A stretch of 25,193 nt of DNA, from NCBI GenBank assembly GCA_041664945.1, contig JBAYJY010000055.1, forward strand, positions 1-25,193. Direction: 5' to 3'. This DNA comes from JBAYJY01 sp041664945. Lineage in GTDB: Bacteria; UBP15; UBA6099. Of this stretch, positions 16,492 through 23,119 are shown in pieces; position 1 is the first letter of the stretch; every line of letters begins with the position of its first letter. The notes under the pieces were generated by a model. It ran no database searches. It worked only from the letters and a program-made list of their open reading frames with translations, and was not told the origin of the DNA. The position numbers were made by a program, and so were the translations under genes.

Positions 16492-17061
16492 TCATTGTAT
16501 TCCTTCGTAAACAGGTTTGTTTCTATTAAAGTCATTCGCGGCGCCGGAATTATCAGGCGCTCTTGTGATGTTGATTCTGATGCGCGGCCCTCCGGCGATC
16601 GAGCGGCTCCACCGGCTCTTCGAGTATGTTGTTTTAGCCCCTGCTTTCGTCTCGATCAGGCTCAGAGCCTCGTTAACTGTTATCGGCGTGATTGTATGGA
16701 TGGAAATCCGTTTTTCAGAGATATCCTTCCGGCATGTGATGTCCAGATTCGGAATCTTTTTATTCCACGTTTTCAGCAGCGAGCCGACCGTCACATTGTC
16801 AGCGTCCATTTTCGGGATGAATTTTTCGAGTCCGGAAGGCCTTATGTAAAAAAACAAGATAACTATCCAGAAGACGACGAGAAAATTTATCTGTTTTTCC
16901 GCTTTCGCGCTCTCTCGGAATTCTTTGTTTATCGCTCTGCGTAATATTAAGATCAAAGTGAAAAGGGCGATAAACGGCAGCGCAGCATACCCGTAGGGAA
17001 GCCATGCGATAAACGCGGCGGCGGCGGCGGAAATAATTATTATAATGATCGAATTCATCAT
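16492..17061 (-). CDS. small membrane protein with a possible STN/secretin-N0-like domain
   Basis: This is 189 aa from the chosen start. Three hydrophobic segments are visible: residues 5-20, 24-40 and 59-74. The C-terminal soluble part (86-147) has alternating strands and helices: a VTVGSLLKTWNKKIPNLDI helix-strand, then KRISI, then TVNEALSLIETKAG. This recalls the STN/N0 fold of secretins and TonB receptors, but the likeness is by pattern only. A longer in-frame start at 17184 would overlap the DnaJ gene by 68 bp and put 41 polar residues ahead of the membrane helix. The ATG at 17061 has AAAGG 7 bp upstream and is preferred. I do not recognise a named family. Confidence 0.65.
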   Translation of the reverse strand: MMNSIIIIIISAAAAAFIAWLPYGYAALPFIALFTLILILRRAINKEFRESAKAEKQINFLVVFWIVILFFYIRPSGLEKFIPKMDADNVTVGSLLKTWNKKIPNLDITCRKDISEKRISIHTITPITVNEALSLIETKAGAKTTYSKSRWSRSIAGGPRIRINITRAPDNSGAANDFNRNKPVYEGIQ

Positions 17062-17116
17062 CGAAAAACCTTTCGTTATTTCATAGACAACGATAGTCGT
17101 ATAGTATTTGCAGCCG

Positions 17117-17839
17117 TCAGAATCCTCTGATGCTTTCGAGGTTCGTGCGGGCGACTGCGCCCACTTCTCCGAACGGCGCGACATCCAGAACTTTCTTGAA
17201 ACAGTCTTCAGCTTTGCGGTTCTCGCCGAGTTGCCGGTAGAGCATTCCGAGGTTCAGGTGCGCCGGCACAAAGTACTCACTCATTTCTATCAGTTCACGG
17301 TATTTCTTCTCGGCTTCCGCGAGACGCCCGCTTTCGTGAATCTTTACAGCTTCCTCGTATCGTTCCATGACGAGGTTTTTGAGATCCATCTCGAAGAATC
17401 TGTTGATGCCCATATTGAGCAGAATGGTCGGTATCGGAGCGAAGATCAGGCCGAGAGTCGTGATAGCCGTCGCCGTTGTGATGGGCATATCGGCGATCAC
17501 GCGGCCTTTGTATTTAATCTGAACGCGCGTCAGGTTGGTCTGGCGCACCATTTCCTCGATCATTTTTTGAATCTGATCGCCGGTGACTTCGTAGCGGTCC
17601 GCAGTATATCCGTCAACGCTGCCGGTCTGATTGCGGAAATTCCGAAGCGTTTTATCGTAATCGTGGCGCGATTCCGGCTTCGAGAGCACATTGTAAGCCT
17701 GATTCGCCTTGCGAAAGGCTTCTTCGTCCCCGTTGCCTGAATCCGGATGATACTGTTTTGCAAGCGAGCGGTAGGCTTTTCTGATGTCATCGGAGGTCGC
17801 TTCTTCCGTCACTCCGAGCAGTTCGTATAAGTTTTGCAT
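17117..17839 (-). CDS. DnaJ-domain protein with hydrophobic segment and TPR
   Basis: This 240-aa co-chaperone-like protein has a J-domain at residues 2-66, with the HPD motif at 31-33 that stimulates DnaK. It lacks the Gly/Phe, zinc-finger and client-binding regions of true DnaJ. Residues 97-150 (TNLTRVQIKYKGRVIADMPI, then a hydrophobic run with IFAPIPTILL) resemble a DUF4342-like segment and may touch the membrane. Residues 160-230 form about two TPRs (EEAVKIHESGRLAEAEKKYR and AHLNLGMLYRQLGENRKAED). No ribosome-binding site precedes the ATG, which fits the leaderless-type promoter just upstream. It leads a minus-strand gene string that includes the membrane protein and the WYL regulator. Confidence 0.88.
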   Translation of the reverse strand: MQNLYELLGVTEEATSDDIRKAYRSLAKQYHPDSGNGDEEAFRKANQAYNVLSKPESRHDYDKTLRNFRNQTGSVDGYTADRYEVTGDQIQKMIEEMVRQTNLTRVQIKYKGRVIADMPITTATAITTLGLIFAPIPTILLNMGINRFFEMDLKNLVMERYEEAVKIHESGRLAEAEKKYRELIEMSEYFVPAHLNLGMLYRQLGENRKAEDCFKKVLDVAPFGEVGAVARTNLESIRGF

Positions 17840-17849
17840 AACGCAGGTG

Positions 17850-17878
17850 ATTTTAGATTAAAAGAATTGTTGAGTCAA
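17850..17878 (-). promoter_or_regulatory. candidate leaderless-type promoter of the DnaJ-TPR gene
   Basis: On the minus strand TTGACT is followed after 17 bp by TAAAAT, each 5 of 6 to consensus. The -10 ends only 10 bp before the ATG at 17839, so the predicted transcript would begin about 4 nt ahead of the start codon. This agrees with the missing ribosome-binding site. Confidence 0.5.
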
Positions 17879-18018
17879 TTAAATCTGATTGCAAACGAAC
17901 TTTGACAGAATAACTGTAAACAAATATTGCCACTCTTAAGCGCATTCACCATCAGCGTAGGCGCATGTCACATTAAGCGCCGTCATTTGTCAGAAGCATA
18001 TCCCTTTTTCATTTACCC

Positions 18019-18047
18019 TTGTTAAATTTGTATATAGATATTATTTT
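18019..18047 (+). promoter_or_regulatory. candidate promoter of the thiol-redox operon
   Basis: TTGTTA is followed after 17 bp by TATTTT inside a notably AT-rich stretch (18011-18070). The match is moderate, and other -10-like hexamers occur nearby. The rest of the 253-bp divergent gap (17840-18092) shows nothing else I can name. Confidence 0.35.
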
Positions 18048-18092
18048 TATCTTGTAAGTATATTAATACTCAACAGACGGTAAGCCTGTTTA

Positions 18093-18803
18093 ATGAGCGA
18101 CATCGGAGCACATTTTCAAACCTATCTCGCCGGCGCGCCGCTTTTGGCGTTCTGCGCTGCGTTTTTGGCGGGCGTTCTCGCCAGCCTGACGCCTTGCGTG
18201 TACCCGATGATACCGATCACGGCGGCCTACATCGGAGGCAGTTCGGCAGGCGGAACGCGGGGCCGAAGCGCGCTCATGGCGGTTTTCTATGTGCTCGGCA
18301 TATCTGTTATGTATTCAGCGCTCGGGGCCACGGCGGCGTTCACGGGCCGAATTTTCGGAACTTTCGCTTCAAGTCCTTATATTAATCTTGCGCTCGCCAA
18401 TGTTTTCATTCTGCTCGGGCTCGGCATGCTGGATGCGCTGACGATTCCGATGCCGGAGTTTCTCGCTAATCTCGGCTCGAAACAGAAAAAAGGCGGTTTT
18501 GTCGGTTCGTTTCTGCTCGGGATGGCTTCCGGATTTGTCGCCACTCCATGCACGACGCCGGTCGTTCTCGCGATTCTCACGCTTGTCGCGAAACGTCAAA
18601 ATGTTCTATATGGAACCGCGCTTCTTTTCTCGTTCTCGCTGGGGCTGAGCATGTTGCTCGTTGTTGTCGGGATTTTCGCCGGTTCGGTCGCCTCGCTCCC
18701 GAAATCAGGCGAATGGATGGTGAAAATAAAGCATATCTTCGGCTGGCTGATGATCGTCTGCGCCGAGTATTTTCTGATTCAAGCCGGCAAAATGTGGCTT
18801 TAA
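18093..18803 (+). CDS. CcdA/DsbD-type transmembrane thiol electron carrier
   Basis: This 236-aa inner-membrane protein passes electrons from cytoplasmic thioredoxin to periplasmic thiol proteins. It has six or more hydrophobic segments and the two redox cysteines in their usual contexts: Cys35 in SLTPCVYPMIP and Cys153 in VATPCTTPVV, one in each half of the internal repeat. It corresponds to the membrane part of DsbD or to CcdA. It lacks the DsbD N- and C-terminal thioredoxin-like domains, whose place may be taken by the following genes. The ribosome-binding site is poor. It is first of four co-directional genes with gaps of 35, -1 and 29 bp. Confidence 0.92.
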   Translation: MSDIGAHFQTYLAGAPLLAFCAAFLAGVLASLTPCVYPMIPITAAYIGGSSAGGTRGRSALMAVFYVLGISVMYSALGATAAFTGRIFGTFASSPYINLALANVFILLGLGMLDALTIPMPEFLANLGSKQKKGGFVGSFLLGMASGFVATPCTTPVVLAILTLVAKRQNVLYGTALLFSFSLGLSMLLVVVGIFAGSVASLPKSGEWMVKIKHIFGWLMIVCAEYFLIQAGKMWL

Positions 18804-18838
18804 GTGTCAAAAAGAAGGGTGACGAGGTCAATTAAGGG

Positions 18839-19360
18839 ATGAATAAACATATCAGGATAGCATTGCTCGGACTGTTTGCGGCGTTTTTATTGTTCGGGTC
18901 CAGCGGGTGTCCCCAAAAAGGCGGCGACAAGCAGCCGGCGAAACCGGAACCGGCGCTTTCAGCGGATAAAATTCTATTTTACGGAATGGACGGCAAGAAG
19001 GTTTCGCTGAAGGCGCTTGCCGGCGAACAACCGGTATATCTGACGTTTTTCGCGAGCTGGTGCAATATCTGCATTAAAGAAGTTCCGACCAATAATAAGA
19101 TTTTCGAAAAATACGGGAAGAACGGGCTGAAAGTAATCGGCGTGAATGTAGGCGAAGACAGCGAAATAGTGAAAAAATTCGTCGCCGCATATAAGGTGTC
19201 GTATCCGGTGGTTGGCGACCCGGAAGAGGAAGTCGCGAAATCGATGAAGATGATCGGTTTGCCGCTGAATATTGTGTTAGACGCAAAAGGCAGGGAAATC
19301 TATCGCGACGCGGCGCCTCCGGCGGACGATGTGCTGAAGAGCGTTACGGAGGCAAAATAG
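18839..19360 (+). CDS. TlpA/ResA-like thioredoxin-fold lipoprotein
   Basis: This 173-aa periplasm-facing thiol-disulfide oxidoreductase has a signal peptide ending in SSGC (Cys24, predicted lipidated; Ser at -3 is unusual) and a Lys/Pro linker to about residue 40. The thioredoxin fold has active site WCNIC (Cys75, Cys78), the cis-Pro at 142 (GLP) and the strand pair typical of the AhpC/TSA-TlpA group (KVIGVNVGEDSE, YPVVGDPEEEVAKSM). It probably receives electrons from the CcdA-type protein encoded 35 bp upstream and reduces periplasmic disulfides. Its stop codon overlaps the next start. Confidence 0.92.
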   Translation: MNKHIRIALLGLFAAFLLFGSSGCPQKGGDKQPAKPEPALSADKILFYGMDGKKVSLKALAGEQPVYLTFFASWCNICIKEVPTNNKIFEKYGKNGLKVIGVNVGEDSEIVKKFVAAYKVSYPVVGDPEEEVAKSMKMIGLPLNIVLDAKGREIYRDAAPPADDVLKSVTEAK

Positions 19361-19809
19361 TGCGTTCTGAAAAAAAGTTAATCATTTTTCTGCTGTTTGT
19401 AATATTCGTCGCCGCGCTTGTCCATTTTTTCGGCGTAAATCTTTATATGAAGAACGAGCCGAGAAAGTCCGGCAGCCTCAACGGGATGGCGATGAACGAC
19501 CTTCCGGCGCCGGACGGGCTGCCGATGTTTATTATGTTCTTCACACAGGACTGTTCGATCTGCCAAAGTATGGAACCGAGCATCAAAAAGTTCGAGAAGG
19601 AATTCGAAGGCAAAATAAGATTTCTCATGATCGACGCGAACGATCCGGCTTCCATGAGGCTAAATCAGGATTTTCAGATCGACGGCGTGCCGGCATTTTA
19701 CTGGCTAACGGCGGACCGGAAGGTGTTCGACGCGAAAGTCGGCGGCTGGCCGATCGCGGCAATAAGAAAAAATATGGTCGATCTCATAAAGCAAAACGAA
19801 TCGAAGTAA
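19360..19809 (+). CDS. membrane-anchored thioredoxin-like protein
   Basis: This is a 149-aa protein with a single N-terminal membrane anchor (residues 7-26) and a thioredoxin-like domain (45-147). The active site is CSIC (Cys65, Cys68) in FTQDCSICQSMEP, and the cis-Pro is Pro111 in IDGVPAF. The start is GTG at 19360, sharing one base with the TAG of the preceding gene, which indicates tight coupling. It is a second periplasmic thioredoxin in the same operon, so the pair may form a relay or have separate clients. Confidence 0.9.
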   Translation: MRSEKKLIIFLLFVIFVAALVHFFGVNLYMKNEPRKSGSLNGMAMNDLPAPDGLPMFIMFFTQDCSICQSMEPSIKKFEKEFEGKIRFLMIDANDPASMRLNQDFQIDGVPAFYWLTADRKVFDAKVGGWPIAAIRKNMVDLIKQNESK

Positions 19810-19838
19810 ACGCCTGAATAAAACATTACGGTGAAGTT

Positions 19839-21878
19839 ATGTCCATTAAAAAGAACTGCATAAGTATCTTTTCGATTTTTCTTACATTGATCGTTGCGGT
19901 TATGTTTCTCGCTTCCGGCGGCTGCAAAAACGCTAAAAAGTCCGCTCCGGCGAAGGCAGCGCTGCCTGCATTGCCTGTCGAGCGGCCTGTAAAATATGAC
20001 GGCAAAACACAATGGATGGAGTGGGGGAGAGCGGCTTTCGAAACGGCGAAAAAGGAGAACAAGCTTTTATTCGTCTGTATGTCGCCATGGGGGGTAGGTT
20101 ATTCAGAATGCGATAAATTGTTAAATTCAAATCCAAGAGAATTGGAAAAATCCAAAAAAAGAGGGTTCATTCCGGTTTTTGTTGATATTGACCGAAGACC
20201 TGATGTTTATATTGCATTTGGCGCTTTTGGTTTCTTATTATGTGAGGATTCATATTCTCCGCCGTCATATATAGTTGATAATAACAGTCGGATTGTAGAA
20301 AGTATTTATAGTGACGAAACTAGAAACGGTAATATATATTTAACTATGCCCACACAATTTGGATATTGCGAAGGTGGCGGTTGTTGTGTAATGACGGATA
20401 GTTTTGTTTGCAGAGAAACAAATGTTGAACCGCGCGCAAATTTCAGGATAAAATCGGGCGCTGATCTCAAAGGTAAAATTGGAATTGATGAAATTGATAC
20501 TTTAATGAACAGCTGTGTTAAAACAACTGGCAAGGATATTAGAAATATCGAAAATCCTGATAAAGCAACGATTGATTATGATGAACAGAATATGTATTAC
20601 CTGTGGTTGAAAAAACAAAATCAACCCGATGAAAACTGCTTGTTCGATTATACTGATAAAATAATTCGAAAGAAATATGATGCCGAATGGGGCGGTGTGT
20701 TCTTCGCCCGGGTTCCTGCTTCCTATGTAAAGTATCTTGAAGAGAACGCGCGGGCGATACTTCTAAATTTGAGCAATCATCAGTCTATACGGAATACACC
20801 TGCTGACAGCAAAGAGGCGGAAAAAATAATTAAATACACTCTCGATTATCTTAGCGCTCCGGGCGGCGGCTTTTACGGAGGGCAGGCGCAGGATTTGCAG
20901 GGAGCGGACGGCAAGGCACTCAAAGGCAAGGAATACTATTCGTTAAATGATGAACAACGCAAGAAAATAGGAATGCCGGAGCGGGACAAGGCGATTTATA
21001 TAGACAAAAATTCTGAAATGGTGATCGCTTTGCTAAGAGCCGCGGATGTCTTAGGGAAACCCAATCTTAGAAAAAAAGGACTTGAGACGCTCGACTATCT
21101 TCTAAACAATGGCTGGACGCCTGAAAAAGGGGCCACTCATTATATATTGAACGGCAGACCGAATCTATATGGACTTATTGATGACAATGTCGTTTTATTG
21201 AGAGCGCTGATTGATGCTTATGAAGCAACGGGAGATAATAAATTTAAGAATAAAGCGCTTCTACAGGCTGAATTGATTGAAAGACGATATTGGGATGCAT
21301 CCAGAGGCGCGTACAAATACGATATAAATTACGACCCTGGTCTCAAACAATTGCTTCTTGACTATGAAAAGTCATATTTTAAGGATACAAATCGCACTTA
21401 TATAAGACGTGATGAAAAAAACAATATGAAAATGGCGATGAACCTTGATAATCTCTATTACATCACAGGTGACGAGTCATATAAAAAGAAATCGGAAACA
21501 GTAATTAAAAGTTATATCAACACATCTCGAAAGGACCTCTATAGTTCGGCGATATTTATCGAGGCGGCTTACAGGCATGCAACATATCCGCTGCACATCA
21601 CCATAATCGGGCCTAAATCTGACAAAGTGACGGCTGCGCTCAGACACGAAGCGCGAAAGTTTTACGAGCCGCTGAAAGTTGTCGAGACGCTGGACCCGAA
21701 AGAGGACGCGAAGAGGCTGTCGCAACTGCCGTATCGCGCGAAACCGGAACCGACTCTATACGCGTGTGTCGAAACCGCATGCTCGATGCCGATCAAGGAT
21801 CCGAAGATGGTCGAACGGCAGTTACGCCGCTTTGACGACCGTTTCATGGGCAATTCGCAATTCGAGCGGCAGTTTTGA
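19839..21878 (+). CDS. exported SSP411/YyaL-like lipoprotein with degenerate thioredoxin domain
   Basis: This 679-aa protein has a signal peptide ending in SGGC (Cys29, likely lipidated). Residues about 55-165 correspond to the DUF255/DsbH-type thioredoxin domain: NKLLFVCMSPWGV, then VDIDRRPDVYIAF in place of the usual VDREERPD. The usual CHWCH active site is absent; only Cys91 remains nearby. Residues about 290-620 match the (alpha/alpha)6-barrel domain of this family (GGGFYGGQAQD; LIDDNVVLLRALIDAYEATGD), and the end (CVETACSMPIKDP, from 643) matches the family C-terminus. Known SSP411/YyaL proteins are cytosolic or mitochondrial with unclear function, so export is notable. GC content is low in the middle and high at both ends. 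Confidence 0.82.
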   Translation: MSIKKNCISIFSIFLTLIVAVMFLASGGCKNAKKSAPAKAALPALPVERPVKYDGKTQWMEWGRAAFETAKKENKLLFVCMSPWGVGYSECDKLLNSNPRELEKSKKRGFIPVFVDIDRRPDVYIAFGAFGFLLCEDSYSPPSYIVDNNSRIVESIYSDETRNGNIYLTMPTQFGYCEGGGCCVMTDSFVCRETNVEPRANFRIKSGADLKGKIGIDEIDTLMNSCVKTTGKDIRNIENPDKATIDYDEQNMYYLWLKKQNQPDENCLFDYTDKIIRKKYDAEWGGVFFARVPASYVKYLEENARAILLNLSNHQSIRNTPADSKEAEKIIKYTLDYLSAPGGGFYGGQAQDLQGADGKALKGKEYYSLNDEQRKKIGMPERDKAIYIDKNSEMVIALLRAADVLGKPNLRKKGLETLDYLLNNGWTPEKGATHYILNGRPNLYGLIDDNVVLLRALIDAYEATGDNKFKNKALLQAELIERRYWDASRGAYKYDINYDPGLKQLLLDYEKSYFKDTNRTYIRRDEKNNMKMAMNLDNLYYITGDESYKKKSETVIKSYINTSRKDLYSSAIFIEAAYRHATYPLHITIIGPKSDKVTAALRHEARKFYEPLKVVETLDPKEDAKRLSQLPYRAKPEPTLYACVETACSMPIKDPKMVERQLRRFDDRFMGNSQFERQF

Positions 21879-21895
21879 AAGATAAATGCGGCGTT

Positions 21896-22014
21896 GGGCC
21901 TTGGGCTTTTGGCCGTAGGCTAAAGATTACAAATTAATTAATGGAATATCACGCATAAAGTATTATTTTGCTTTTGCATTTAGCCTAAAGTCTAAGGCCC
22001 AATGCCCAAGGCCT
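21896..22014. repeat. large imperfect inverted repeat between convergent genes, possible bidirectional terminator
   Basis: The arms 21896-21925 (GGGCCTTGGGC ... TAGGCTAAAG) and 21980-22014 (TTTAGCCTAAAG ... GCCCAAGGCC) are imperfect reverse complements flanking an AT-rich loop of about 55 bp. Both arms are built from short GGCCTTGGGC-like and TTAGGC-like words. The repeat fills almost the whole 140-bp gap between two convergent stop codons. It ends in a T run on the plus strand, so it could terminate transcripts from the left; an origin as a dispersed repeat is also possible. Confidence 0.6.
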
Positions 22015-22018
22015 ATTT

Positions 22019-23086
22019 TTATCTCAGGTATTTTTTTCTGATTTCAACGCCGAGTCCGGGGCGGTCGACTACTAAAACCATTCCGTTCTCTATTACAATG
22101 CCGTTGGATGCGGCGTGCTGGTCCAGATTTAGGTATCCGTCCAGTTCGGCGTAAGCGATGGCTGGATGCGAAAGCGCGAGATGCGCAGCCGCCCCCATGG
22201 AAATGGGGATTTCCTCCATCGATCCGATAACAATCTTTTTGCCGAGCGTTTGCGCTATGTTGCATATCCGCATCGCTTCCGCCACGCCTCCGCAGTCCAT
22301 CAGTTTCAGATTAATAAGCTGAAATCCTTTTTGAAAGATGGAGAGGGCGCCGGCGGAGTTTGAAACAGAGCCTCCGAAAACGACGGGGACCGCCGACTCG
22401 GCGGCGAGCTTCGCGAATTCATCTATGTTCTTATCGGTAATATTCTGTTCGAAGAGTTCGATGTCGCCCGCAAGCGCGTCGATGATTTTCTTTGCGTTCT
22501 TAGCGTTGAATCCGCCGGAGCAGAGCCTGACGGCGACCGACGCGTGTTCTTTCTTTATCGCTTTAACGCGTTCTATTTCATGTTCGGCGTCGTCTCCGCA
22601 ATAAAGCTTCAGCGCTTTGAATCCGGTTTCGACATATTTGCCGGCGAGTCCGACCGATTCGTCCAAGCCGCAGGCGCCGATGGACGCTGAAGTGACGAAT
22701 GAAGTTCTGTAGCTGCCGAGGACTGATGTGAGCGAAGCGCTTAGCTGCTTGCCCCAGAGGTCGTGGACGGCGATATCGAGCGCCGCGCGGGCGGCAGGAT
22801 TATCAGGAGCGATTTTTGAGATTGATTCGAGAATTTTGCCGACTGGCGCCGAGAAAGATTCCATAAGCGGAGGGGCGAGTTTTTCGCGGATAGTTTCATA
22901 GCCGAATTCGGCGTCGGCGGCGCTGAATGCGGCGCAACCCCAGCCTACGAGACCGGTATCCGTATCAAGACTGACGATAATGTTCTCGACCTTGTCGCCG
23001 CTCCCGGGCGCGGAAACAGCGCCCGTTTTGAACGGAATGGAAAGCCGGAAGGTGTGAACCGCCTGAATTTTCAGCAACTCGCTCAT
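22019..23086 (-). CDS. enolase-superfamily (dipeptide epimerase-like) protein lacking catalytic residues
   Basis: This 355-aa protein has the capping domain (about 1-125) plus barrel of the mandelate racemase/muconate lactonizing enzyme group. It is closest in pattern to Ala-Glu dipeptide epimerases: GFKALKLYCG, INLKLMDCGG, a late MEE and ELDGYLNL. The KxK acid/base motif reads K160-L-Y162. The first metal Asp (in the usual RxDAN) is Cys189 in VRLCSGGF. The third metal ligand (the usual DES) is Gly238-Gly239-Ser240. Only Glu213 (FEQ) and Lys261 remain. With two of three metal ligands and one catalytic Lys gone, epimerase activity is unlikely. AGGGG precedes the ATG; it lies 33 bp after the transporter gene. 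Confidence 0.82.
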   Translation of the reverse strand: MSELLKIQAVHTFRLSIPFKTGAVSAPGSGDKVENIIVSLDTDTGLVGWGCAAFSAADAEFGYETIREKLAPPLMESFSAPVGKILESISKIAPDNPAARAALDIAVHDLWGKQLSASLTSVLGSYRTSFVTSASIGACGLDESVGLAGKYVETGFKALKLYCGDDAEHEIERVKAIKKEHASVAVRLCSGGFNAKNAKKIIDALAGDIELFEQNITDKNIDEFAKLAAESAVPVVFGGSVSNSAGALSIFQKGFQLINLKLMDCGGVAEAMRICNIAQTLGKKIVIGSMEEIPISMGAAAHLALSHPAIAYAELDGYLNLDQHAASNGIVIENGMVLVVDRPGLGVEIRKKYLR

Positions 23087-23119
23087 TGTTTTCGCCCCTG
23101 AATTGATTCGGCTCCAGAA

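Noticed and set aside
17062..17184. A 41-residue N-terminal extension of the small membrane protein
   Set aside because: It overlaps the end of the DnaJ gene, and the ATG at 17061 has its own ribosome-binding site directly before the first membrane helix.
17108..17740. A 210-codon plus-strand open frame opposite the DnaJ gene
   Set aside because: It is the antisense shadow of a clear J-domain/TPR gene and has no motif of its own.
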